Shown here in pieces: positions 7,648 to 15,414 of a stretch of 64,000 bases of DNA (the first letter of the stretch is position 1; the number at the start of each line of letters is the position of its first letter). This DNA is from Lactiplantibacillus pentosus (lineage in GTDB: Bacteria; Bacillota; Bacilli; Lactobacillales; Lactobacillaceae), in assembly GCF_003641185.1 (NCBI RefSeq), contig NZ_CP032757.1:3224001-3288000 (forward strand), read 5' to 3'. The notes under the pieces are model-generated. The model saw nothing but the letters and a program-made list of their open reading frames with translations, had not been told where the DNA came from and did not search any database. A program made the translations under genes and the position numbers.

Positions 7648-8199
7648 TTGAAAAATATGTTTGTTGGGCCCCACGTGGCCTTGGCCGTACCACAACCAGA
7701 AGATTTCGATGAGATTAGTGACTGGTATACGGATGCTGATTTCGTTCGTAAAATGGACACCGCGGCGGCGCGACCGCTTACTGGCGAAGACCTTGAACGG
7801 ACTTACCGCAACCTGGACCGTCATACGGAATACTACTTTCATATTCATAGTCTTGAAGACGACCACTTAATGGGCTTCGTGACCCTCTTCAACATCGAAT
7901 GGAACAACCAGATTGCCCAGCTGGCGATTGCGATTGGCGACCCTGAAGAACGTGGTCATGGCTATGGGACCGAAGCGCTGAGCTTGATTCTCAACTATGC
8001 TTTTAACGAATTGAACCTTTATAAGGTCTGTTTGGACGTCATCGCAACAAACACCGCGGCCATCGCTGTTTATCAGAATAGTGGCTTCGAATTTGAGGGC
8101 ACAAACAAGCGCGCTATCAAGCGTGACGGGCAACGCATCGACCTTCATCACATGGGATTATTTGCGGATGATTTTCAGCCTAGAGTCACTTTAAACTAA
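7648..8199 (+). CDS. GNAT family N-acetyltransferase (RimJ/RimL-like)
   Basis: Acetyl-CoA-dependent acetyltransferase of 183 residues. The family's motif A is at about 110-118 (ERGHGYGTEAL, the acetyl-CoA pyrophosphate loop), followed by LNLYKVCLDVIATNTAAIAVYQNSGF, the usual B/C region of the Rim-type group. The start is a TTG at 7648 with GTGAGGG eight bases upstream; the ATG at 7657 is too far from that site. It may acetylate a protein N-terminus or a small amine. Single gene, no operon partner. Confidence 0.8.
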   Translation: MKNMFVGPHVALAVPQPEDFDEISDWYTDADFVRKMDTAAARPLTGEDLERTYRNLDRHTEYYFHIHSLEDDHLMGFVTLFNIEWNNQIAQLAIAIGDPEERGHGYGTEALSLILNYAFNELNLYKVCLDVIATNTAAIAVYQNSGFEFEGTNKRAIKRDGQRIDLHHMGLFADDFQPRVTLN

Positions 8200-8216
8200 T
8201 TAATCAGCTCAATTAG

Positions 8217-8245
8217 TTGCAGCCAATAACTTTTGCAATTATAAT
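8217..8245 (+). promoter_or_regulatory. Promoter of small RNA locus A
   Basis: TTGCAG (8217-8222), 17-bp spacer, TATAAT (8240-8245). It faces a stretch with no protein gene. A hairpin begins within a few bases of the expected start near 8252. Confidence 0.65.
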
Positions 8246-8251
8246 AGTCGC

Positions 8252-8456
8252 AGATTGATAGAAAGTGACCAACTAACTATCGATCCTTAATATTCTTTAG
8301 TTTTTTAGATTATGGGTGCGTTGCTGCCATAACGTACCACAATAATCACTTTCATTCATAGACTCCCCCAAGTCTAATGAATGGGGTTCATCAAAGCCCC
8401 CACTTTGATGTTTCCTACTCCTTGACCACTACATCCGCTGATGTGGTGGCTTTTTT
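8252..8456 (+). ncRNA. Predicted small RNA A with C-rich hairpin loops
   Basis: About 205 nt with no ribosome site or reading frame. A 5' hairpin (GATTGATAG with CTATCGATC) is followed by two hairpins with identical CCCCCA loops: stem 8353-8364/8371-8383, and the perfect 8-bp stem CATCAAAG/CTTTGATG at 8389-8396/8403-8410. A terminator follows (CCACTACATC/GATGTGGTGG, then six T at 8451-8456). The layout matches loci B, C and D. C-rich exposed loops are known in Firmicute sRNAs that pair with Shine-Dalgarno sequences; that role is inferred here. Confidence 0.6.
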
Positions 8457-8521
8457 ATTATCCAAACGCAACCTGGCAAGGATGGCGGCCATTCAACAGC
8501 GTGTTGTTTTCGCCCGTATCT

Positions 8522-8555
8522 AAAAAAGCCGCTACCGATAATTACCGGTAACGGC
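8522..8555 (-). terminator. Rho-independent terminator of lrgBA
   Basis: On the minus strand GCCGTTACCG pairs with CGGTAGCGGC and is followed by T6. It lies 108 bp past the lrgA stop. Confidence 0.8.
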
Positions 8556-8662
8556 CTGCTATCACGAGTTCGTCATAGCCAAAACGAGTTCAAGCGCCCT
8601 CGTTTCGATTAGATCCAACTGGTACCCAATCTACTCGCAAGTAAATTATGTGCCACCAAGAT

Positions 8663-9082
8663 TTAATCTTCTTCAACTTCCATCTGATTACTGCTTCGTC
8701 GCGCTGCTAGCCATTCTTTGACCTGAATCAAAATCCAGGCGATTCCCGCGGTAAACAATAATAACATCAACGTCGAAACGATAATCACGATCACGATTTG
8801 AACGCCTTCCGCTTTCAACACGTCTAGTTTCGTCACCAACGCGATTCCTGATGGGATAAAAATCAGACTGATGAATTGAACGAAAAAGTTACTAACGCCG
8901 GCAACCTGCTCAAGCTTGACCACTTTGAACGTCAACAACAGGTATAACATGATCATTCCAATGAGCGGCGTTGGCATTGGAAATGCGGGCCAGAGTTTGT
9001 TGGCTAAATTAGCAATCAAACTACTAGCTAATAAAATCAAGCCGTAAATGACAATTTGTTTTATAAATGCGCCTTTTTTCAT
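8663..9082 (-). CDS. lrgA: LrgA family holin-like protein
   Basis: Integral membrane protein of 139 residues with four hydrophobic segments, of the CidA/LrgA family. The family signature is visible as PTPLIGMIMLYLLL, then FVQFISLIFIPSGIALV and IVIVIIVSTLMLLLFTAG in outline. In staphylococci LrgA acts with LrgB to limit murein hydrolase activity and autolysis, and related pairs move pyruvate or glycolate. It starts 19 bp after lrgB on the same strand, so the two form an operon. The gene order is B then A, the reverse of the usual one. Confidence 0.85.
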   Translation of the reverse strand: MKKGAFIKQIVIYGLILLASSLIANLANKLWPAFPMPTPLIGMIMLYLLLTFKVVKLEQVAGVSNFFVQFISLIFIPSGIALVTKLDVLKAEGVQIVIVIIVSTLMLLLFTAGIAWILIQVKEWLAARRSSNQMEVEED

Positions 9083-9101
9083 CGAATCCCTCCCGGACCG
9101 T

Positions 9102-9830
9102 CTAGCCTAACCCAATCAACTGTGCAAAACCTGGAACCATAAAATTGACCAAAATTCTCGCAACGACGAAGGCAATCGCCCCTGTCGCACCCGCGGCCTC
9201 GCTGACTTCAATCGCTTTGGTGGCCCCGACGGCGTTACCCGCGATACCAAAACCCAGTCCCGCGCCCAGCGGATTTTTGTGGAGTTTGAACCACCGAATA
9301 AAATGGTCGCCTAACGCGTAGATCAGAACTGAATTCAGAATCACGGCAAACGCGGCAATTGCTTGATCCCCGCCCACCGATTCAGCGACAGGCAAGGCAA
9401 TCGCGGTCGTGGCTGCTTGAACTAACATCGCGCCCAGCGCCGCATCGGTCAATCCAAGTAAGCGAGACACACCGTAAATCCCGAATAATGACAATAACAA
9501 GCCAATCGCGAGGGCCATCAAGATGACATCCCAGTGTTTCTTAAAAATATCATTACGCTTATACAGTGGGACGGCAAACGATACCGTGGCAGGCGCCACA
9601 AACCAGAATAGCCAATCGCCACCAACCTGGTACGCTTCATAAACTTTTTGCACGGGTGCCTTAAGAATCGACGCAATCAATACCAATAAACCAATCCCGA
9701 GCAGCATTCCAAAGAACAATGGTTGGAATAACACAAAGCGATTTGTTTTGTGATAGAAATACTCGCCAATCCCATAAACTAAGACCGACAACCCGATCCC
9801 GAAAAACGGATTATTGAGAAGATAACTCAC
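9102..9830 (-). CDS. lrgB: LrgB family antiholin-like protein
   Basis: Polytopic membrane protein of about 242 residues, partner of LrgA. Family motifs: NPFFGIGLSV at the N-terminus, FVAPATVSFAVPLYK, TTAIALPVAESVGG and GIAGNAVGATKAIEVSE. The GTG at 9830 is preferred: AGTAGGA lies six bases upstream and the protein then begins like other LrgB proteins. An ATG at 9899 would add 23 residues that do not look like the family and has no good site. First gene of the lrgB-lrgA pair. Confidence 0.85.
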   Translation of the reverse strand: MSYLLNNPFFGIGLSVLVYGIGEYFYHKTNRFVLFQPLFFGMLLGIGLLVLIASILKAPVQKVYEAYQVGGDWLFWFVAPATVSFAVPLYKRNDIFKKHWDVILMALAIGLLLSLFGIYGVSRLLGLTDAALGAMLVQAATTAIALPVAESVGGDQAIAAFAVILNSVLIYALGDHFIRWFKLHKNPLGAGLGFGIAGNAVGATKAIEVSEAAGATGAIAFVVARILVNFMVPGFAQLIGLG

Positions 9831-10006
9831 ATAAGTTCCTACTTTCTTTTGGTGAAAAAGAGTGACAAAAAAGGTGCCCCATCCGGGTCTAGTCATCATT
9901 AAAATGGTGGTTAGGCTCAGAACAGTGCACCAACACGGTTCTTATTTATTATTCATTAATTATAACACATCAAAGCATTCTTTAATAGTAGTGCGTCCTG
10001 TCAAAT

Positions 10007-10846
10007 TTAATCGACGGTATAGAACATCAACGCGTAAGCGCCAACACCCGTATGAGTCGCAATAATTGGACTAGTTCGCGCAACCAGTAAATCAGCTTGG
10101 GGCACGACCTGCTGAAGGAGCTTTTCAGGCGCTTCCGCAACGCTTGGTTCCCCCACGTACGAAATTCCGGCTGCTTCGACCCGGGTCGCATCCGCCAATT
10201 GGTCTAGGATTTGGGCCTGCGCTTTAATCAGCGCTTTCTTCCCCCGACCGCGCGTATAGAATTTTAATTTTCCATCGACTAATTCAAAGACAAATTTTAA
10301 TTTGATCAAGTTCGTGACCACCCCTGCCAACTTCGGCACCCGGCCACCTTTGACCAAATTATCCAGGGTATCCACGAATAAATAAGTCTTGGTATGTTGC
10401 CGAATAACAGCGATTTTAGCTAAAATGGCCGCCATATCCGCTCCGGCATGAGCCATCCGCGCAGCCGTCAGCACTTGAAAAGACATGCCCCGGTCAGCGG
10501 CTTGGGTATCGATGACGGTCACATCACCACTAGCCAACTTAGCTGCTTGACGGGCTGCGTTCACCGTTCCGCTCAACGTCTCGGTCAGATGAAGGGATAA
10601 GACTTGGCTGCCATCCTTCGTCAGCGCGTCGTAGCAGGTCACAAAGTCGCCGATTGGCGGTTGACTAGTCGTAGGCAGAATCGGGCTGACTGCCATTTGT
10701 TGATCGAATTCAGCCGCGCTGACCGCTGTATCCGCAATCAAGTCGCCACCGAACCCCACGAGTAACGGAACAACTTCAATATCATACTGTTCAATCTCGG
10801 CCGCCGTTAATTGGACCGAAGAATCGGTGACGATTTTAATTGTCAT
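10007..10846 (-). CDS. DegV family fatty-acid-binding protein
   Basis: Cytosolic two-domain protein of 279 residues. The N-terminal KIVTDSSVQL and the TTSQPP motif (about 60) form the carboxylate-binding end of the DegV fold, and HTGVGAYALMFY near the C-terminus matches the second fatty-acid contact. In Firmicutes the family (FakB) presents acyl chains to the FakA kinase for phospholipid synthesis. No fakA gene is nearby. The ATG at 10846 follows AAAGGTG. Which fatty acid it prefers cannot be read. Confidence 0.85.
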   Translation of the reverse strand: MTIKIVTDSSVQLTAAEIEQYDIEVVPLLVGFGGDLIADTAVSAAEFDQQMAVSPILPTTSQPPIGDFVTCYDALTKDGSQVLSLHLTETLSGTVNAARQAAKLASGDVTVIDTQAADRGMSFQVLTAARMAHAGADMAAILAKIAVIRQHTKTYLFVDTLDNLVKGGRVPKLAGVVTNLIKLKFVFELVDGKLKFYTRGRGKKALIKAQAQILDQLADATRVEAAGISYVGEPSVAEAPEKLLQQVVPQADLLVARTSPIIATHTGVGAYALMFYTVD

Positions 10847-11092
10847 ATTTTAGAAAACACCTTTCAATCAATTTGTGCCCAATTATAGCATCTCGACCAA
10901 ACCACATCGTAGTTATCCTGTTATATCAACGTTTCAAGCCACTTCTGTCTTTCCGACTAGTCTTATTTTGTTATAAACTTTGTAAAAATCATCATATTTA
11001 GCATTCAACTGACCGCACTTTTTCGTCGGGAAATCACGTTTTTAAAAATTTCCCGTCACACTTTCTTCATGCATCGCCGCTATACTATGTTT

Positions 11093-11236
11093 ATAGTCAT
11101 TAAGGAAATCCCAATCCTTAACGACCCCCTAACTTTAATGATTACTTCCCCAAGTAATGATGTGTGTGTACTTAATTACATTTTTACCGATTTACTTCCC
11201 TTTTCCTCCGTATTTCCCCGATACGGAGGTTTTTAT
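11093..11236 (+). ncRNA. Predicted small RNA B with C-rich hairpin loops
   Basis: About 143 nt. The -10 is TATACT at 11081-11086, with a region upstream (11055-11080) conserved with locus C. Hairpins: TAAGGA/TCCTTA (11101-11120) with a loop containing UCCC; ATTACT/AGTAAT (11141-11158) with loop UCCCCA; and the terminator CCTCCGTAT/ATACGGAGG (11205-11229) with loop UUCCCCG, then a T-rich run. A 67-codon open frame overlaps it but has no ribosome site. Family and role as for locus A. Confidence 0.6.
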
Positions 11237-11248
11237 TTTGTTCTGATA

Positions 11249-11393
11249 TGCATTGTGCTAGTTATCCTTTAGCATTAAAGCGGATTAAATCATGCCATTT
11301 GTTGACTTACTGTTCGTCAGCCGGTGTGCTTCCATACTCCGACTTACGGGGCCGGGTGACAATTGCCAATGACCAACTTTCAGATTTTAAGTG
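11249..11393 (+). repeat. Truncated copy of the TIR-bounded non-coding element
   Basis: The left end TGCATTGTGCTAGTTATCC, then AGCATTAAAG..GATTAAATCATGCCA and the TTCGTCAGCCGG..GGGGCCGGGTGAC hairpin match the left ends at 48491 and 18122. After the hairpin it jumps to a part that lies several hundred bases further in in the long copies (ACCAACTTTCAG). No right inverted repeat. The rest of the gap to 11552 shows nothing I recognise. Confidence 0.7.
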
Positions 11394-11552
11394 GACACCT
11401 TGCTCGAACTTGTCGTTAAACTAACGCGCAAATCATTCGACGCACGAAAACTTCTGAATAATTTAAACAATCGCCGCGTAAACTAAAATAGCGGCGCCCA
11501 GCCACCGGCCAAAACCAGTCACTGAACGTCACTATCGCAACACTAATACGAA

Positions 11553-11720
11553 CTATTTCATTTTCTCAAGGTCTTCCGGGGCGATAAAAAAGCTCACTTG
11601 CCCAGTTTCCAAATCAACGTGGGCTTTGACTTCTACACCCTTAGGAAAAATCCAACCTTTTCCAGTATCCAACTTAAGCGGCATCTCTCCATACGTCTTG
11701 GTCCGATACGTCTTTTCCAT
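11553..11720 (-). CDS. Small hypothetical protein, 55 aa
   Basis: Function not recognised. A small soluble protein (MEKTYRTKTYGEMPLKLD at the N-terminus) predicted to be mostly beta strand, ending in the charged helix APEDLEKMK. The ATG at 11720 follows AAGGAG by eight bases, which decides the start against a longer frame. Divergent from the zinc protease gene. Confidence 0.65.
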   Translation of the reverse strand: MEKTYRTKTYGEMPLKLDTGKGWIFPKGVEVKAHVDLETGQVSFFIAPEDLEKMK

Positions 11721-11886
11721 AGAAAACTCCTTCTCACTTTGCCAATAGCGATTAACTGGGTTCATTATATAATCTGCAGACATTTTCGGATAGTAAAGAC
11801 ACTTTACAATGACTTTCTTCAGTAGGCATGTCGCCACAAATCTGATAAAATACGGATTAACATCAAACCAATAGGAGGATTGGACT

Positions 11887-12585
11887 TTGTTCTATTCATT
11901 TTTTGACCCAACTTATTTACTCGTGATCCTTGGGTTGGTCATCTCAATGGCTGCCTCGGGTTACGTCAACAGTACCTTCCGCCACTATGATGCCTACCGG
12001 AGCCAATCCGGAACGTCGGGGACCGATGCGGCCCGTTTCATCCTCAGTCAATCTGGGATTACCGATGTGGGCGTCCAAAAAATCAGCGGTGACCTGACCG
12101 ATAACTATAATGGACAGACAAAAGTCCTCAGCTTGTCAGAAGCAACCGCTGACTCCACCTCAGTCGCCGCAATCGGGGTCGCTGCTCACGAATGCGGACA
12201 CGCCGTTCAAGATAACGTCGGCTACTGGCCAATGCGACTACGGACTGCTTTAGTTCCCGTCGCCAACATCGGGTCGTCACTATCATTACCGCTGATTATT
12301 ATTGGCGTCTTGCTTAGTTACAACCAGTCCCTGATTCACTTGGGAATCGCGCTCTTCTCATTGGCGTTACTATTTCAATTAGTCACGCTACCCGTTGAAT
12401 TCAACGCCTCACGTCGCGCCTTACAGATTTTATCAGATGGTCAAGTGCTAACCCGCGATGAAGTCCCGATGGTACGTAAAGTGCTCGTTGCGGCTGCTTT
12501 AACCTACGTCGCAGCGGCACTGTCGACATTCTTACAATTGCTTCGCCTGATCATCTTGTTCGGTGGCAATCGAGACGACAACTAA
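11887..12585 (+). CDS. Membrane-bound zinc metallopeptidase
   Basis: Integral membrane peptidase of 232 residues of the neutral zinc metallopeptidase family (Zn_peptidase_2 type). The catalytic HExxH is HECGH at 101-105, preceded by the family's SxSEATADSTSVAAIGVAAHE region. An N-terminal transmembrane helix (about 8-26) and two C-terminal hydrophobic segments (about 125-165 and 200-225) frame it. The start is TTG at 11887 with AGGAGG upstream. Substrate unknown; membrane protein quality control is likely from the fold. Confidence 0.85.
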   Translation: MFYSFFDPTYLLVILGLVISMAASGYVNSTFRHYDAYRSQSGTSGTDAARFILSQSGITDVGVQKISGDLTDNYNGQTKVLSLSEATADSTSVAAIGVAAHECGHAVQDNVGYWPMRLRTALVPVANIGSSLSLPLIIIGVLLSYNQSLIHLGIALFSLALLFQLVTLPVEFNASRRALQILSDGQVLTRDEVPMVRKVLVAAALTYVAAALSTFLQLLRLIILFGGNRDDN

Positions 12586-12620
12586 CTTGCATCTGCTCAA
12601 TCAGATCAATGATCTACTTT

Positions 12621-12681
12621 AAAAAGAACGCCCGATTAACAGTCATTTTTGTCAAACTGATTGCTAATCGAGCGTTCTTTT
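12621..12681 (+). terminator. Rho-independent terminator
   Basis: AAAAGAACGCCCGATTAACA pairs with TTGCTAATCGAGCGTTCTTT with few mismatches, ending in T4. It follows the zinc peptidase gene. Confidence 0.75.
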
Positions 12682-12720
12682 AAGTTTCACTTGGTTATTG
12701 CGTCCTAACATTAGTCGGAT

Positions 12721-12763
12721 TTGTGTTCGTGAGTACGTCATTGGTTAGAGTTGTGTTCGTGAG
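12721..12763. repeat. Pair of 13-bp direct repeats, 30-bp period
   Basis: TTGTGTTCGTGAG occurs at 12721-12733 and 12751-12763. The interval 12682-12985 has no gene. Meaning unknown. Confidence 0.5.
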
Positions 12764-12997
12764 CAGGTAAATCGCTTCCGTCTAGTTTTCAGGAGACTTG
12801 CAGAATAACCTACTCAACTGACTGTTGGATTCCTTGCCACTGCCCTTCATTTAGACATTAACGCAGCATAGGTCCACTCGTTACAACCTACGCTACCTGA
12901 TAATTCTTCAAATGCTTAACAAAGCCTTTCCCTTTTTTTCACGGGATTAGAGACATTCAGTCACAAATTCTTCACACAACCTCGGTATGATTACATC

Positions 12998-13150
12998 ATA
13001 GCAATTGAGGTTAACTCAATCAGCTATAACACAACCTAAAATTTTTCATTTACTCCTCCAAAGTAATGAAATTCATAGTAACATGTGATTCCCCGTCACA
13101 TGTTTACCCTACTCCTTTTTCCACCGTATTCCCCGATACGGTGGTTTTTG
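12998..13150 (+). ncRNA. Predicted small RNA C with C-rich hairpin loops
   Basis: About 153 nt with -10 TATGAT at 12986-12991. Hairpins: ATTGAG/CTCAAT; CATTTACT/AGTAATG (13047-13068) with loop CCUCCA; ACATGTGA/TCACATGT (13081-13103, perfect) with loop UUCCCCG; and the terminator CCACCGTAT/ATACGGTGG (13121-13144) with loop UCCCCG and T5. The single-stranded linker ACCCTACTCCTTTTT resembles the CCTACTCCTTG linker of locus A. No coding capacity. The gap onward to 13479 holds only an A+T-rich promoter region (TATGAT near 13420) for the TM2 gene. Confidence 0.65.
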
Positions 13151-13479
13151 TTTTTTATGCATTTTTCAGTTTGAATCGTTGATATATAAGTGCTTGATAA
13201 TTCCAGAATTCTGTATATATGCATATAATTTCCACGATTGGGGGAACTTTTGGGGGAGATTTTCAATAAAAAAATAAATGACACGGCAATGTATTCACCC
13301 TAAAAGGACCACCGGCTAAGGCGATAATTTTCATTTTAGCTACCGTTCTAACAATTGATGTCATAAATGATTAATTTTAATTAAAATATTAGTTAATTAA
13401 TTGACTGACTTGTTGTATGATAGAATTCTGTCAAAATATCGGTGCTTTTAGTACCACAACATAAGGGGAATTATACACA

Positions 13480-13806
13480 ATGATCAATAACGCGAATTTA
13501 CGGGGACAATTGACCAATGAAGAAGTACTTGTGCTTAACTCTGAAATCGAACTACGGAAGAAGTCAGCATTGATTACCTACCTACTCTGCCTATTCATCG
13601 GCACATTAGGCGCTCATCGTTACTACGTGGGCAAAACTGGTTCGACAATCGCCATGACCTTGATTACGGTGCTGACATTAGGCTTTGGTGCCATTGTGAC
13701 GGGAATCTGGGCACTAGTTGACTTATTTCTGATCAACGGTTGGCTACAAGATGACCGCTCACAAATTGAAGCCAACACGATTCAAACCATCTTGAACAAG
13801 CGGTAA
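13480..13806 (+). CDS. TM2 domain-containing membrane protein
   Basis: Protein of 108 residues with two transmembrane helices (about 30-50 and 55-85) around the short loop GAHRYYVGKTG, the signature of TM2 domain proteins. An N-terminal soluble part (NANLRGQLTNEEVLVLNSE) precedes it. ATG at 13480 with AAGGGGAA upstream. Single gene between small RNA loci C and D. Cellular role not established for the family in bacteria. Confidence 0.8.
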   Translation: MINNANLRGQLTNEEVLVLNSEIELRKKSALITYLLCLFIGTLGAHRYYVGKTGSTIAMTLITVLTLGFGAIVTGIWALVDLFLINGWLQDDRSQIEANTIQTILNKR

Positions 13807-14041
13807 GGTCGTGTAAGTATGGCGTGCTAACTGCGTGGCTAATCGCTAGCAACCATCAAACGTTATGACCAGGTTTAAATCAACAAAAATTCCACTAACC
13901 AGCACCAAACACCGGCCAGGATTGCACTTATTAACCCAGCCACACCGCAATATTGACCACCCACAAGCAATTTTCTGATTTTTAGCCGCTCAAGTATGCA
14001 ATTTAGTTACCTTTTAACGGTCAAACTACTATACTAAACAT

Positions 14042-14180
14042 ATAGTGACTGGACATCTCCTTCAGCCACTTGAACCTTTTTCATTTACTCCTCCAAAGTT
14101 AATGAAAAGCAAGTTCGCTGGGGATGCCACCTAGCGACCAGGTCAATTTCTAGGTCATCGCCCGCCGCGGTGGCCTTTTT
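14042..14180 (+). ncRNA. Predicted small RNA D with C-rich hairpin loops
   Basis: About 138 nt with -10 TATACT at 14030-14035. A 5' hairpin AGTGACTG/CAGCCACT has the loop GACATCTCCTT. The hairpin TTTCATTTACT/AGTTAATGAAA (14079-14107) has loop CCUCCA, the same sequence as in locus C. A third stem is TCGCTGGG/CCTAGCGA. The terminator GGTCATCGC/GCGGTGGCC (14153-14175) has loop CCGCC and T5. The least conserved member at its 3' half. No reading frame. Confidence 0.55.
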
Positions 14181-14255
14181 GTTTGTCGTGATAAATATTT
14201 TCATATTTCTTCCAATCGGCGTATCATATTTATGAGAGATTAGGAGTGATAGATT

Positions 14256-15197
14256 ATGAAGAAAACACGCGTGTTGGCAGGAATTGGGGCCCCGGCAGCC
14301 ATCTTTTCAACTGCCCTAATTGCGAGTGAAAAGCTCTATAATTTTGCTTTCAAACGCGTCGATTACGTGCCCGAAACGTCCGCAGACAAACAAAAATACG
14401 CCGATGCGTACTACGCTTACGTCGATTGGTTGCATCGTCAACCAGTCAAACAGTGGCAACTCAACGTGCAAGACGAAGCGAACCATCTCGTTGCGCAGTA
14501 CGTACCTGCCAAAACGACCAGCAACCGTACCGTCATCATCTCCCACGGCTATAAGGGCGACGGCGAGACGATGGCCAACTACGCCTATATGTTTCACCAA
14601 ATGGGCTACAACGTCTTATTGCCAGACGACCGCGGTCACGGCCAGAGTGCTGGTAAATATATCAGTTTTGGCTGGCAAGATCGCCGCGACTACCTCGGCT
14701 GGATCGATAAAGTCCTTCGCATCAACGGTCAGCACACCAAAATCATTTTATTCGGCGTCAGCATGGGTGGCGCGACCGTTGAAATGATGAGTGGTGAAGA
14801 CTTACCACCACAGGTCAAGGCAATCATCGCCGATTGCGGTTACTCCAGTATCGAAGAAGAGTTAGCGTACTTACTAAAACGCCAATTTCATTTACCAAAA
14901 TCCCCCTTTGTGCCGATCGTCAGCTTCATTAACCGCCACCGAATGGGCTACTACTTGAGTGATGTCAGTTCCGTTGAACAGCTAAAACGGAATCACCTCC
15001 CAATCTTCTTCATCCACGGCGAAAAAGACGTCTACGTGCCCAGCTGGATGCTCAAAGAAAATTATCAAGCCGCCAATGGCCCCAAACAGATGTGGCAAGT
15101 CCCTAATGCCACGCACGCAGAAAGTTTCTGGATTGGCCCGGCCGAATATCAACGGCATATCGCCGCCTTTTTAGACCAATACGTGCCTGCAGACTAA
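14256..15197 (+). CDS. Alpha/beta hydrolase, membrane-anchored
   Basis: Serine hydrolase of 313 residues. The nucleophile elbow is GVSMGG (Ser169), the oxyanion region SHGYKGDG (96-103), and the remaining catalytic acid and base are likely Asp258 (HGEKD) and His287 (NATHAES). An N-terminal hydrophobic segment (about 7-24) after MKKTR suggests anchoring to the membrane with the domain outside. Similar Bacillota proteins are annotated as cell-surface hydrolases/peptidases, with no known substrate. ATG at 14256 preceded by TTAGGAGTG. Confidence 0.8.
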   Translation: MKKTRVLAGIGAPAAIFSTALIASEKLYNFAFKRVDYVPETSADKQKYADAYYAYVDWLHRQPVKQWQLNVQDEANHLVAQYVPAKTTSNRTVIISHGYKGDGETMANYAYMFHQMGYNVLLPDDRGHGQSAGKYISFGWQDRRDYLGWIDKVLRINGQHTKIILFGVSMGGATVEMMSGEDLPPQVKAIIADCGYSSIEEELAYLLKRQFHLPKSPFVPIVSFINRHRMGYYLSDVSSVEQLKRNHLPIFFIHGEKDVYVPSWMLKENYQAANGPKQMWQVPNATHAESFWIGPAEYQRHIAAFLDQYVPAD

Positions 15198-15294
15198 GCC
15201 ATCATCTGTCGTCTCTACAACAGTGCTGGTAGGCAACTGTAGCGACTGAGCGTTGCGTTTAACGAGACCTTTACAATAAAACTGACTAAATAAC

Positions 15295-15342
15295 AAACTG
15301 AGTGCTGCACCGTGTGAATCACGATGTAGCACTCAGTTTTTG
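15295..15342 (+). terminator. Rho-independent terminator
   Basis: AAACTGAGTGCT pairs with AGCACTCAGTTT around an inner CGTG/CACG stem, then T5. It ends the hydrolase transcript. Confidence 0.85.
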
Positions 15343-15414
15343 TCTACCAGCGGGGGCACTTCCCCCACCTCAGGTTGTTTTGTCTGCCAGCAGGTTCGCT
15401 TTTCTCACAGTTTA

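Noticed and set aside
11069..11272. 67-residue frame over small RNA locus B
   Set aside because: No ribosome site, starts at the -10 box and runs through the terminator; the RNA structure explains the sequence better.
13096..13284. 62-residue minus-strand frame near locus C
   Set aside because: Runs through a terminator and A+T-rich spacer without a ribosome site.
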